A stretch of DNA of 63,855 bases from Verrucomicrobiia bacterium (GTDB taxonomy: Bacteria; Verrucomicrobiota; Verrucomicrobiia; Opitutales; Opitutaceae), in assembly GCA_011525695.1 (NCBI GenBank), contig WYBX01000156.1, forward strand, positions 1-63,855. The letters run 5' to 3'. Below, piece by piece: positions 1 to 9,016 of this stretch. The position numbers and the translations under genes were made by a program. Each line of letters opens with the position of its first letter. Position 1 is the first letter of the stretch. The notes below the pieces were generated by a model. That model made no database searches, was not told the DNA's origin, and worked only from the letters and a program-made list of their open reading frames with translations.

Positions 1-82
1 CCTCGTTTTCGCGCCGCAAGCGTTCCGCCTCCATTAAAGCACCGCCGCTCTCGGGAATCTTCGGCTGGGATGCGCTGCTCAT
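1..82 (-). CDS. Possible 5' end of an unidentified gene, cut by the window edge
   Basis: An open frame reads leftward from an ATG at 82 and leaves the window after 27 codons. The peptide begins MSSASQPKIPESGG and ends in a charged, helix-like run (MEAERLRRENE) that would suit the start of a coiled coil. No family can be named from so little. No convincing ribosome binding site precedes the ATG, so this may be chance. If real it is divergent from the TonB receptor at 502, with the gap between them as a shared control region. Confidence 0.3.
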   Translation of the reverse strand, partial: MSSASQPKIPESGGALMEAERLRRENE

Positions 83-501
83 CGGCCGCCACGCTGGGCA
101 GGCAAGCCGTTCTGACAAGAACTTCCATGCGTATCCTGTTCTCTTGTACGTGCGCTAATCAGCGACCCTCCGCAGGATCACTTTTCGTAAACTCCCGCCC
201 CTCCACCGACGTCAAAGTGGAACGCTTACGCTTTGAGGCATTGGTCAGCCGCTGGTTGGACACGGTCCCTCCGGCGGCTCCTTTTTGGGTGGGGGCACCG
301 CTGTCCGCGAAGTTCGCGGATTGTGAGCGGACAACTTAACGATATACGTAAGGAATCTCTGGGTAATCGGTGGGGGGGGGGTAGGTTCATCCCGTTCATT
401 CTGCTACCACTCCGAACAAACCGTTTGGTGGCTCACCGGACGCTTCGCCACGATGGCTTCTCCAGGCCGGTTGGCCGCCCCTCGGCAAACGAACCCCTGT
501 C
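83..501. other. Gene-free leader region upstream of the first TonB receptor
   Basis: I see no convincing gene in these 419 bases. They hold a 17-base palindrome at 304-320 with an overlapping alternative pairing to 327-333, and a run of ten G at 372-381, about 120 bases before the receptor start. Short open frames here have no signal peptide, motif or plausible ribosome binding site. The region probably carries the receptor promoter, but no clear -35/-10 pair was recognised. Confidence 0.5.
302..333. promoter_or_regulatory. Palindrome with overlapping alternative pairing, possible operator or leader structure
   Basis: TCCGCGAA (304-311) is followed after one base by its exact complement TTCGCGGA (313-320). 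Independently TGTCCGC (302-308) is complementary to GCGGACA (327-333), so the two pairings exclude each other if transcribed. The position, about 170-200 bases upstream of the receptor start, suits an operator or a leader-RNA switch. No regulator family can be assigned from the motif. Confidence 0.35.
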
Positions 502-3500
502 ATGAAAATCAATACCCTGTCAGGTTTATATCGATCACGGCGCTGCTGCAATTGTCTCGTGGAAATCTTTGCCATCACTCTTGCCACGGTCTGCCTCGGT
601 ATGCTGCCGAATGCCGCCGTTGCTCAGGGGCAAACCGGCTCCCGGGCGGAAAACGTGTCCTCAACAACGGTCGTTACCGGCCGGGTCAAGAGTGCGGTGA
701 CCGGCAAGTACCTCCCGAATGCGCGGATCTCGGTCAGGGGAACGAACCTGACAACGTTCACGGATGAATTCGGCAGCTATCAGCTCGCCAACGTCCCCAG
801 CGGGCCGATTGTGCTGGAGGCGTTTTACACCGGCTTGGATCCGCAGCAGGCTCCGCTCACCCTCTCGCCCGGCCAGCGCTTGGAGCACGAATTCGCTCTC
901 ACAAACGTGGAGCATTATGGTCAGGTGGACGACACGATTAAGCTTGGGGCCTTTGAGGTGAGCGAATCCCGGGTGAGGGAAGGCGAGTTGCTGGCGGTCA
1001 ACGAGCAGCGCCACGCCCCCAATATCATGAACGTGGTAACCACGGATGCGTTTGGTGACGTGACCGGGGGCAATGTGGCGGAATACATGAACTTTCTACC
1101 CGGTGTGAACGTAGAAACTCAATCGGGTTTCGCCGAGGCGGGTTCGGTGGGCGTCCGCGGTTTTGGCTCCGACATGACCGGCATCACGGTGGATGGAGGG
1201 CCGCTCTCCGCGGTCGGGGCGACCAGCACGGGCGACAACCGCGGAGTGGTGTTCCAGTCGGCGTCCATCAACAATTTTTCTAGGATTGAGGTGACCAAGT
1301 CGCCAACCCCGGCCACGCCGGCGGACTCGATGGGCGGATCAATTAACCTCGTAAGCAAGAGTGCTTTTGAGCGGGACGGCGCGCAGTTCAACTACCGCGT
1401 GGCCTTCACCGGGAAATCGGGCTATCTGAGTTTGAAGAAGACGCCCTTTGGCATCGGGGGCAACACGTACAAGATCCTTCCCGCCATCGATTTTGATTAC
1501 ACACTGCCGCTGAGCAAGAACTTCGGGGTGGTGATTACCGGGCAGTCAGCGTGGAGCTTTCCGACGATGGAGAATATCACAAGTGATTGGAAAACTTCGA
1601 TCAGTGGCACTCCTGATACACCGGTTTCCGCGGAAACGCCTTATTTACGCGTCGTGAGTGTGATAGAAGGCCAGACTCATCAACTCCGCAGATCCCTGGG
1701 AGCCAGGGCTGACTGGCGGATCACCCCGAATTCGGTGCTTTCGATTCGAGGGGATATCAACGAATTTGAGTTTGAACGGGCCGACCTGTCGGTCACTGGT
1801 GATAGCGGAACCACTGCAACTCCGAACCCCGCCAGTGGCAGTCACTTCTCCCATGGCCCTGATTTTGTCATCAGTGCCGCCCGGCGAGGGGATCCGGAGA
1901 TTCGGAATAATGTCACGGTCACGTACGGGGATTCACAGTCCGGCAACATCTCCTATCGCTTCGACGACGGGAAATGGAGGATCGATGCCGCCGCCAGCTT
2001 GTCAATATCCTCAGCGTGGAGGGACAGCAACAAGGATAAGACTTTCCAGTTCGTGAACACCAACGTATTTCAAGGCAACTATATCCCTCAGGTAACTCAA
2101 GTCTATGAGGGCATTGGTCACACTGAAGCCGGTCGTCCAGATAGAATCCGCGCCTATGACAGCGCGGGGATGGAAATAGATATGTCAGATCCTAACAATA
2201 CTATGCTCGAGAGCATACAGGGGAATAGAATGGACATCCAGGACGTGAACTCCTCGCTTCGCCTCAATGCACGCCGGACGATCGATGGCCTAAGCTTTCC
2301 GCTGGCAGTTCAAGTTGGAATCGACCGCAGCACAAGTGAACGTGACCGATACTATACGATCTGGAATTACAATTACAACGGCATCAACGGAGACCGGACC
2401 ATCACGCCCTATCTGAATCCCAATTTCCCCGACGGACTTCAAACGAGATTGGGCTTCTCCATGCCGGTGGTTGACAGCTCGCTGGTGTGGGCGGCGTGGA
2501 ACGAGAATCCCGACCTGTTCACCGAAACGGCAGCTCAGGCAGGGCAGGTGATCCGACGGCACGCCCTCGGCTCCTGGATTCTGAAGGAAACGGTGGATGC
2601 ACTCTACGCCCAGTTCGACATGCGGTTGATGAACAACCGGCTTCGCGCCCTGGGCGGGGTGCGCTATGAAAAAACCCGATACGACGGCGCGGGCGTCCTG
2701 TTCGAACCCGATAACGTATGGGTGAGGAATGCAGACGGCTCGTTCGCGCTTGACAGCAAGGGCAACCGCATTCGGAAGCCCGAGGCCGGAGCAAATAATT
2801 CGCCTGAACACCATAGCCTTATTACTACCTATAGGGGGCATAAAGTCGCCCGGAGCTTTGATGGTTATTACCCGAGTCTGCACCTTACCTATTCCTTTAC
2901 GGCCAAGCTCCTGGGCAGGCTCTCCTACGCAGGCACCTACGGCCGTCCCGATTTTAGCCAAATTGTTCCAAATACGAACATCTCGGAAGACGAGATCGGT
3001 GGATTGGGTAGGATCACGACGCGCAACATTGCCCTGGATCCATGGTCGGCCGACAACTACGACCTTTCGCTCGAGTATTATACCGACAGCGGAGGAAGCC
3101 TCTCGGCCGGGGTCTTCGTCAAGGACGTCAGAGATTTCTTTGGTTCTGTCGACAGAGAGGCGACCGCCGAAGACCTGGACGCTTTGGGTCTGAGTCAGGA
3201 GTATGTGGGGTGGGATCTGCGGACCACGCAAAACATGGGCACGGCTCGAGTCCAGGGATTGGAACTCGACGCGCGGCACTCGCTCGAGCCGGTGGCACGC
3301 TGGCTGGCTGACTTCAGTGTATTCGCCAACGTGACGAAGATGAAGCTGAAAGGGGATGATGACCGGCAGGGCGACTTCACTGCCTTCCGCGAGCTGACCG
3401 TCAATGGAGGAATTCTCTTTCGCCGTTCGCCCTTCACCGTGCAGGCACGGTGGCATCATCGGGGCTTGGAACGCAGGGGATTTCGAACGGCTATTCATCC

Positions 3501-3717
3501 TGAGGCGCGTCTCAATGTTGAGCCGCGTACCACCATGGACCTGAATTTGTCCTACAGCCTGACTCGCAAGTTGTCATTATTTGCCAACATTACCAATGTG
3601 TTCGACGAGCGGATCGTCTGGACGGGCTATCCCCCGACCGCCCCAGAATATTCCCACATCTACCGAAATAATTCGATTGGGAGCACTTATACGCTGGGGG
3701 TCAAAGGCACCTTCTAA
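502..3717 (+). CDS. TonB-dependent outer-membrane receptor with carboxypeptidase-regulatory-like N-domain
   Basis: This 1071-residue protein should form a 22-strand outer-membrane barrel that imports a substrate, probably an oligosaccharide, using TonB energy. A signal peptide ends near residue 42 (AVAQ). Residues about 57-136 are a carboxypeptidase-regulatory-like beta-sandwich (VTGRVKSAVTGKYLPNA). A plug domain follows at about 160-290 (FLPGVNVE, VRGFG, VDGGPLS, IEVTKSPTPA, GGSINLVSK), then the barrel, which ends in the aromatic VKGTF expected for BAM recognition. It is closely similar to the receptor at 16680 over the whole N-domain and plug, so the two look like duplicates. No SusD-type partner is encoded next to it. 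A propeller protein and two sulfatases follow on the same strand. Substrate is inferred from these neighbours only. Confidence 0.93.
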   Translation: MKINTLSGLYRSRRCCNCLVEIFAITLATVCLGMLPNAAVAQGQTGSRAENVSSTTVVTGRVKSAVTGKYLPNARISVRGTNLTTFTDEFGSYQLANVPSGPIVLEAFYTGLDPQQAPLTLSPGQRLEHEFALTNVEHYGQVDDTIKLGAFEVSESRVREGELLAVNEQRHAPNIMNVVTTDAFGDVTGGNVAEYMNFLPGVNVETQSGFAEAGSVGVRGFGSDMTGITVDGGPLSAVGATSTGDNRGVVFQSASINNFSRIEVTKSPTPATPADSMGGSINLVSKSAFERDGAQFNYRVAFTGKSGYLSLKKTPFGIGGNTYKILPAIDFDYTLPLSKNFGVVITGQSAWSFPTMENITSDWKTSISGTPDTPVSAETPYLRVVSVIEGQTHQLRRSLGARADWRITPNSVLSIRGDINEFEFERADLSVTGDSGTTATPNPASGSHFSHGPDFVISAARRGDPEIRNNVTVTYGDSQSGNISYRFDDGKWRIDAAASLSISSAWRDSNKDKTFQFVNTNVFQGNYIPQVTQVYEGIGHTEAGRPDRIRAYDSAGMEIDMSDPNNTMLESIQGNRMDIQDVNSSLRLNARRTIDGLSFPLAVQVGIDRSTSERDRYYTIWNYNYNGINGDRTITPYLNPNFPDGLQTRLGFSMPVVDSSLVWAAWNENPDLFTETAAQAGQVIRRHALGSWILKETVDALYAQFDMRLMNNRLRALGGVRYEKTRYDGAGVLFEPDNVWVRNADGSFALDSKGNRIRKPEAGANNSPEHHSLITTYRGHKVARSFDGYYPSLHLTYSFTAKLLGRLSYAGTYGRPDFSQIVPNTNISEDEIGGLGRITTRNIALDPWSADNYDLSLEYYTDSGGSLSAGVFVKDVRDFFGSVDREATAEDLDALGLSQEYVGWDLRTTQNMGTARVQGLELDARHSLEPVARWLADFSVFANVTKMKLKGDDDRQGDFTAFRELTVNGGILFRRSPFTVQARWHHRGLERRGFRTAIHPEARLNVEPRTTMDLNLSYSLTRKLSLFANITNVFDERIVWTGYPPTAPEYSHIYRNNSIGSTYTLGVKGTF

Positions 3718-3722
3718 AATGA

Positions 3723-3753
3723 CAGCCGTCCCGCCGTCGGGGCGGGGCGGCTG
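3723..3753 (+). terminator. Strong GC hairpin after the TonB receptor
   Basis: CAGCCGTCCCGCC (3723-3735) pairs with GGCGGGGCGGCTG (3741-3753) over 13 positions with one G-U pair and a 5-base loop, starting 6 bases after the receptor stop codon. There is no U tract, so it may act as a 3' stabiliser or a partial terminator separating receptor expression from the downstream propeller gene rather than as a textbook intrinsic terminator. Confidence 0.55.
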
Positions 3754-3923
3754 CCGTGGTCTCCCGACGCTTTCCTGTGCAAGCGGGCCACCCTGCCTAG
3801 AATTCGTGCATGGCAGCGGCGATTTGTGGGCACATCCAATCATGGGGTCAGCTTTCGATTTTCGGAGAAGTCGATTGAGCTGATTGAACAATGAGCGATG
3901 GAAGTAGATCGAAATGATCACCA

Positions 3924-5765
3924 ATGAAAAGAACCCGAATCCTCATATGTGGCCTGGCCACGGCGTTAGCAGCAGCGGGTGTTGCCCGCGACAGCGCACC
4001 GGGCGAACCGGGCCTGGCGGACGGCGAGCGCCTCTACAATGGCATCATGCTGCCCGAGGTGTGGCCGCCGCAGCGGGAGCAGAGCGATCGTGCGGCCGTG
4101 GCGCGGGTTCCGTATTTGGAAGCCGCGAACATCCCGAAGGTCATTCCGATCGACGTCGGACGGCAGTTGTTTGTCGACGATTTCCTGATTGAGCAGACCG
4201 ACCTGCAGCGCACCTACCACGCGGCGAAGAAGTACGAAGGGAATCCGGTGCTGACTTCATCCGGCGACGGCGACTGGCGGCACAGCACGGCCGGCAGCCA
4301 GCACGGCGGGGCCTTCTACGATCCTTTCGAAAAATGCTTCAAGATATTCTATACCGATGGGCAGGGGGACTTTCGCGGCCATTTCAAGGTGGCGTACAGC
4401 CAGGATGGCATCAACTGGACCTTCCCGGAATTGGGTTTGCACCAAGGACTCTTCAGCACGACCACAGGGGAGTTGCTCGAACCCCGGGATAAATCCGACA
4501 ACACGATCCTGCTTCAGCCGTCGGGCGTCCACGGGGCGGGGCGGGAAAACTCGATCTGGCTTGATCATGAGGCCACGGATCCCGCTCGGCGGTACAAGTT
4601 TCTCATCCTCTACGGCGCGCCGTTCTCTGAGGAGCGCCCGATTCCCCACGGGCACTACATCGCCACCCTGGACGAGAATTACCGGTTCTCGAGCGAGCAG
4701 TTGAAAATCACCAAGTCTTTTGGGGACTATCTTTCCATTGCCTACAATCCCTTCAGGAAAAAATGGGTGCAAAGTCTGAAGATTCAGGATTCGGCGCGGG
4801 GGCGGGCGCGCCGGTATCTCGAGCATGATGACTTTCTGGCCAGCCATAGGACGGATGCGGCGGTGTTTTGGGCCGATGCGGACGAGCGTGACGTGGCGCA
4901 ATTGCAACTGACGGGGGCGCATCCCGACCCGCGTCGCGACAGTCCCGGCGGCGGATTCGATCCTCAGCTCTACAGTCTCAACATGGTCGGTTACGAAAGC
5001 ATCATGCTGGGGGCATTCCAGATCCTGCGTTCCGGCAATTTACAGGCGACCCGGGAGAAGATTCCGAAGACGACGGACATCCACCTCGGCTACAGCCGGG
5101 ACGGGTTTCACTTCTTTCGGCCGGAGAAGCGGGAGGCTTTTCTCGCCAGCACCCACCGCGAGGGAACCTGGGACCGCCGCTATCATCACCTCCCCACGGG
5201 CCTCTGCACTGTGGTGGGAGACAGGCTGTATTTTTTCTTTACGGCTTTCTCCGGAGTGTGGGGAGAACGCCGCGGCATGTATGCCGGATATGCGATGGGC
5301 CTGGCGACCCTGCGCCGGGATGGATTTGCCTCGATGGATGCCACTGACGGCGGCGGGACGTTGACCACTCGTCCGCTGAGCTTCCAGGGGCGGAATCTGT
5401 TCGTGAACGTGGACTGTCCCAAGGGCGAACTGCAGGTTGAATTGCTGGATGCTTCGGGCCGGCCGATCGCTCCGTTCACCCGTGAGAATTGCGTGGCGGC
5501 CAAGGTCGACAGCACGCTGCACGAAATCACGTGGAAGGGAGAGGGAGACCTCGCGGAAATGGCCGGCCAGCCCGTAAGGATGAGGTTTACGTTGAAAAAC
5601 GGAAAATTGTATTCGTTCTGGGTCAGCCCTGACGCCAGCGGGGCAAGCCACGGCTATGTAGCCGCGGGAGGACCCGGTTTTCCGCGCAACAGGGACACGG
5701 TGGGCCGCGCCGCCTATCGGGCAGTCCCGGGTGTCGTTCCTTCCAACACGTCAACGGAGAAATAG
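3924..5765 (+). CDS. Secreted GH32/GH43-like beta-propeller protein, LYNGI-LP-WPP family, copy 1
   Basis: A 613-residue exported protein (signal peptide about 1-22) of a family present three times in this window (also 23801 and 36393). Shared blocks are LYNGI.LP..WPP near residue 37, VPYL, then IPIDVGRQLFVDDFLIE at about 75-90, RTYH, GNPVL, a repeated YSRDGFHF-type strand, and a conserved tail (SGASHGYVAAGGPGF). The many short beta repeats and the VDDFLIE block recall five-bladed-propeller glycosidases of the GH32/43/68 type. I cannot assign a CAZy family or catalytic residues. It lies between a TonB receptor and two sulfatases, and 3 bases separate it from the next gene, so a glycan-degrading role is likely but inferred. 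Confidence 0.8.
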   Translation: MKRTRILICGLATALAAAGVARDSAPGEPGLADGERLYNGIMLPEVWPPQREQSDRAAVARVPYLEAANIPKVIPIDVGRQLFVDDFLIEQTDLQRTYHAAKKYEGNPVLTSSGDGDWRHSTAGSQHGGAFYDPFEKCFKIFYTDGQGDFRGHFKVAYSQDGINWTFPELGLHQGLFSTTTGELLEPRDKSDNTILLQPSGVHGAGRENSIWLDHEATDPARRYKFLILYGAPFSEERPIPHGHYIATLDENYRFSSEQLKITKSFGDYLSIAYNPFRKKWVQSLKIQDSARGRARRYLEHDDFLASHRTDAAVFWADADERDVAQLQLTGAHPDPRRDSPGGGFDPQLYSLNMVGYESIMLGAFQILRSGNLQATREKIPKTTDIHLGYSRDGFHFFRPEKREAFLASTHREGTWDRRYHHLPTGLCTVVGDRLYFFFTAFSGVWGERRGMYAGYAMGLATLRRDGFASMDATDGGGTLTTRPLSFQGRNLFVNVDCPKGELQVELLDASGRPIAPFTRENCVAAKVDSTLHEITWKGEGDLAEMAGQPVRMRFTLKNGKLYSFWVSPDASGASHGYVAAGGPGFPRNRDTVGRAAYRAVPGVVPSNTSTEK

Positions 5766-5768
5766 GCT

Positions 5769-7220
5769 ATGAAAACGGTGTCATGGACGGGCATCGTCAG
5801 TATCGTCATCGTCTGCCATTTGTCGGCGGACCAAGGGCAGGTGGAGAGCAAGACACGGCTTCCCAACATCGTTCTGATGGTGGCCGATGACCTCGGCTAT
5901 GCGGACCTCGGTTGTTACGGGAACAGCAAAGTGGTGACGCCCAACATTGACCGCTTGGCCGCCGAGGGAATGCGGTTCACTGATTTTCACTCGAACGGCG
6001 CCCAGTGCTCGCCCACACGTGCCGCGCTGCTGACCGGACGCTACCAGCAAAGGGCCGGCATGGACGAGGTGGGGGGCGTGCTTTCGGACGATACGGTGGT
6101 GATCGCCGAACGCCTGCGGGACGAGGCGGGATATGCGACGGGGATATTCGGGAAATGGCACGTCTCCGGCCATAACCGGACGCTCGAGGAATATCGTCAC
6201 CGCATGCCCACGGATTACGGATTCGACGAGTTTCGGGGTTTCATGGGCGGGTTCATCGACCCCAACAACCACCACAACTCCGCGGGCGCGCTGGATTGGT
6301 GGCGGGACGGCTGGCCCGTCGTCGAGGAGGGATATTCCTCGCGGCTGCTGGTCGATCATGTGGTGCGTTTCATCCGCGAAAGCCGCGACCGGCCGTTCTT
6401 CGTCTACCTGGCGTTTTCCGAGCCGCACTTTCCCTACCTGACGCCGGAGGACCCGCCTTACTACAAACCCGGCGCAGCCTACCCGCGTGCGGGTGACCCG
6501 GCGCACAGCCGGCTCGGCCCGCATGATGGCAGCCCGGCGCTCCAGAAGGTTGTTCATCGGATGATCCACGAGTTGGACCGGGGTGTGGGCCGGGTGATGG
6601 ACGTTCTGAGGGATACCGGCGTGAGGGACGACACCCTGGTGTTCTTCGTTTCGGACAACGGTGGTTACGTCTATTATCAACAATTCGACGTCGCCACGCA
6701 GAGCTTCGTCAACATGCCCAGGCTGAACGTTGGACAGATCTCCGACAACGGTCCGTTGCGGGGCCAGAAAGCGGAACTTTACGAAGGCGGCCACCGGGTG
6801 CCGGCGATCGCCTCCTGGCCCGGCCGTATTCCCGCGGGGACAGCCACGGCCGAGGTCGGGATGACCATGGATCTTTATCCGACTTTTCTTGCCCTGGCGG
6901 GTCTCAAGACGCCACCCGCCGATGATCCGCTTGCCCTGGATGGCGTGAGTCTCCTGCCACTGCTGACGCGCCGGGAGCCGCTGCCTCCGCGGCTGCTCTA
7001 TTGGTTTTTCCAGCACCGCGAAGCCATCCGGGACGGCCATTGGAAGCTTGTGCGAAACAAACCCGCCTCTCCTGAACTATATAATCTCGAGGACGACATC
7101 GCGGAGTCCGTAGACCTGAGCGGACGGCAGCCCGAGCTGACCAGCCGGTTGCTGCGGCAAATGATTGCCTTCAGGCAAGGCTTGGACGGGCCTTCCGGCA
7201 TGGACCGACCGAAGTCCTGA
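5769..7220 (+). CDS. Secreted formylglycine sulfatase (S1 family), copy 1
   Basis: This 483-residue sulfatase should remove sulfate esters from a carbohydrate. The activation motif CSPTR begins at Cys80, which would be converted to formylglycine, and is followed by LLTGRY. The metal-binding pair is at Asp40-Asp41 (MVADDLGYADLG), the later SDNGG block supplies further metal ligands, and GKWHVSG is the third family block. An N-terminal hydrophobic segment suggests export. It starts 3 bases after the upstream propeller gene and so is probably cotranscribed with it. Substrate cannot be read from sequence. No sulfatase-maturing enzyme is encoded in the window. Confidence 0.93.
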   Translation: MKTVSWTGIVSIVIVCHLSADQGQVESKTRLPNIVLMVADDLGYADLGCYGNSKVVTPNIDRLAAEGMRFTDFHSNGAQCSPTRAALLTGRYQQRAGMDEVGGVLSDDTVVIAERLRDEAGYATGIFGKWHVSGHNRTLEEYRHRMPTDYGFDEFRGFMGGFIDPNNHHNSAGALDWWRDGWPVVEEGYSSRLLVDHVVRFIRESRDRPFFVYLAFSEPHFPYLTPEDPPYYKPGAAYPRAGDPAHSRLGPHDGSPALQKVVHRMIHELDRGVGRVMDVLRDTGVRDDTLVFFVSDNGGYVYYQQFDVATQSFVNMPRLNVGQISDNGPLRGQKAELYEGGHRVPAIASWPGRIPAGTATAEVGMTMDLYPTFLALAGLKTPPADDPLALDGVSLLPLLTRREPLPPRLLYWFFQHREAIRDGHWKLVRNKPASPELYNLEDDIAESVDLSGRQPELTSRLLRQMIAFRQGLDGPSGMDRPKS

Positions 7221-7274
7221 GAAAGACAGGCCATAAAAGACGATGTGAACAGCAGGTCTTTCCAGGCCCATACA

Positions 7275-7350
7275 ACCGCAGATATCACAGATGGCGCAGA
7301 TGATGAAACCGGATTTTCAGTTATCTGCGTTCATCTGCGATATCTGCGGT
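7275..7350. repeat. Intergenic imperfect palindrome (GCAGAT-rich)
   Basis: About 30 bases at 7275-7304 (ACCGCAGATATCACAGATGG and onward) are nearly complementary to 7321-7350, ending GATATCTGCGGT. The outer 12 bases match exactly and the rest with few mismatches. The unit sits alone between two sulfatase genes and could fold into a long hairpin. Its internal repetition of GCAGAT suggests a dispersed intergenic repeat rather than an ordinary terminator, and it lacks a following U tract. Confidence 0.65.
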
Positions 7351-7373
7351 AAAAGCCAGGGCCCTGCTTCCCG

Positions 7374-8903
7374 ATGAATTCACCTCGAACCCTGCTACTC
7401 GCATTCACCGTTTCGTGCCTCGGGATCGCTGCCCGGGCCGCCCCGGCCAGTGCACCCAATATAATCCTAATTTATGCGGATGATGTCGGTTACGGCGATC
7501 TTGGATGCTATGGCGGGACTGGCGTCGATACGCCCAACCTGGACCGCCTGGCCCAATCGGGACGCCGTTTTACCAGTGCCTACGCCACCTCCTCCACCTG
7601 CACGCCATCGCGCTACTCGCTCCTTACTGGACGATACGCGTTCCGCAACGAGGCGGCCCGGATTCTTCCCGGCAATGCTCCGCTCATCATTGATCCCATC
7701 AAGCCGACCCTGCCTGCCTTGCTTCAGACCCGTGGCTACATCACCGGGTTGGTGGGCAAGTGGCACTTGGGGCTGGGAGATCAGGATCATCCGCTCGACT
7801 GGAACACCGCCATCGCTCCCGGCCCTCGCGAGGTGGGCTTCGAGTATTCCTACCACATGGCCGCGACGGGCGATCGCGTACCTGCTGTCTACATCGAAAA
7901 TGGCCGGGTGCTGAACCTCGAACCCGACGACCCCATCACCGTGAGCTATGAAGGACCCGTTGGCAGCAATCCGACCGGCACCTCCCATCCCCATTTGCTC
8001 AAAGTCCAGGCGGATAAACAACACTCAGGAACGATCGTCGACGGCACCAGCCGCATTGGCTTCATGAGCGGCGGCGCAGCGGCGCGCTGGACCGATGAAG
8101 AAATGCCGGACGTCTTCCTGGAGCGTGCCGTTGGCTTCATCGAATCCAACCAGAACCGACCGTTTTTCCTGTACTATGCCACCCATGAGAACCATGTGCC
8201 CCGCCTGCCGCATCCGCGGTTTCGCGGAGCCAGCGGTCTCGGCGTGCGCGGAGATGCCATTGCCCAGTTGGACTGGGGCGTGGGGGTGCTTCTGGAGACC
8301 CTGCGGAAACTCGATCTCACGAAGAACACCCTGGTCATTTTCTCCAGCGACAACGGCCCGGTGCTGTTCGATGGATATCATGACGGAGCCTATCAAATGA
8401 ACGGTGACCACCGTCCAGCCGGTCCCTGGCGTGGCGGGAAATACAGCGCGTGGGAAGGCGGCACCCGCATGCCCTTTATCGCCTCATGGCCGGGCACGAT
8501 TTCGCCGGGGCCAACCGAGGCGATGATCAGCCAGGTTGATCTCCTCGCCAGTCTAGCCGCCCTCACCGGTGCAGCCTGCGACGCGACCGACGGTCCCGTC
8601 GACAGTGAGAATCATATCGATGCGATTCTGGGTCGATCTGAAGAGGGGCGTTCATTGCTGGTGCAACAGAGCGGTGGAATGAAGACCCTCCGCCAAGGAC
8701 CATGGAAATACATCCCCCCGGGACGTGTCGGTGTCCGGGACAAGATTGGTCGTTCCCAAGTGGAGACCATCGCCGAACCCGGCGGACTTTTCTTTCTGCC
8801 TGAGGACCCTGCCGAACAGAATAATCTCGCCGCGACCTATCCGGCCAAAGTGCGCCAAATGCGAATCCTCCTGGAGCAGGAACTTGATCGGGGATCACAC
8901 TGA
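7374..8903 (+). CDS. Secreted formylglycine sulfatase (S1 family), copy 2
   Basis: A 509-residue arylsulfatase-type enzyme. A signal peptide ends near residue 25 (ARAAPASA). The formylglycine motif is CTPSR at Cys76, followed by YSLLTGRY. Asp36-Asp37 (IYADDVGYGDLG), GKWHLG and SSDNGP supply the metal site and active-site blocks. It differs clearly from the sulfatase at 5769 and is therefore likely to act on a different sulfate position or sugar. The palindromic repeat at 7275-7350 separates the two. The next gene is convergent, so this gene ends the first cluster. Confidence 0.93.
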   Translation: MNSPRTLLLAFTVSCLGIAARAAPASAPNIILIYADDVGYGDLGCYGGTGVDTPNLDRLAQSGRRFTSAYATSSTCTPSRYSLLTGRYAFRNEAARILPGNAPLIIDPIKPTLPALLQTRGYITGLVGKWHLGLGDQDHPLDWNTAIAPGPREVGFEYSYHMAATGDRVPAVYIENGRVLNLEPDDPITVSYEGPVGSNPTGTSHPHLLKVQADKQHSGTIVDGTSRIGFMSGGAAARWTDEEMPDVFLERAVGFIESNQNRPFFLYYATHENHVPRLPHPRFRGASGLGVRGDAIAQLDWGVGVLLETLRKLDLTKNTLVIFSSDNGPVLFDGYHDGAYQMNGDHRPAGPWRGGKYSAWEGGTRMPFIASWPGTISPGPTEAMISQVDLLASLAALTGAACDATDGPVDSENHIDAILGRSEEGRSLLVQQSGGMKTLRQGPWKYIPPGRVGVRDKIGRSQVETIAEPGGLFFLPEDPAEQNNLAATYPAKVRQMRILLEQELDRGSH

Positions 8904-9016
8904 ACCGCCGGCCAAGCCGCTGGAGATTGCCCTCGTCCTCCCATCAGGAGCCCATCAGCCAACTCCCGGGGAGCCTGCGCGCGGCCGATGTCACTTCGCT
9001 GGCCTGATGGACCAGC

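Noticed and set aside
2290..3498. 402-codon minus-strand open frame opposite the first TonB receptor
   Set aside because: Shadow frame; barrel strands on the plus strand explain the sequence.
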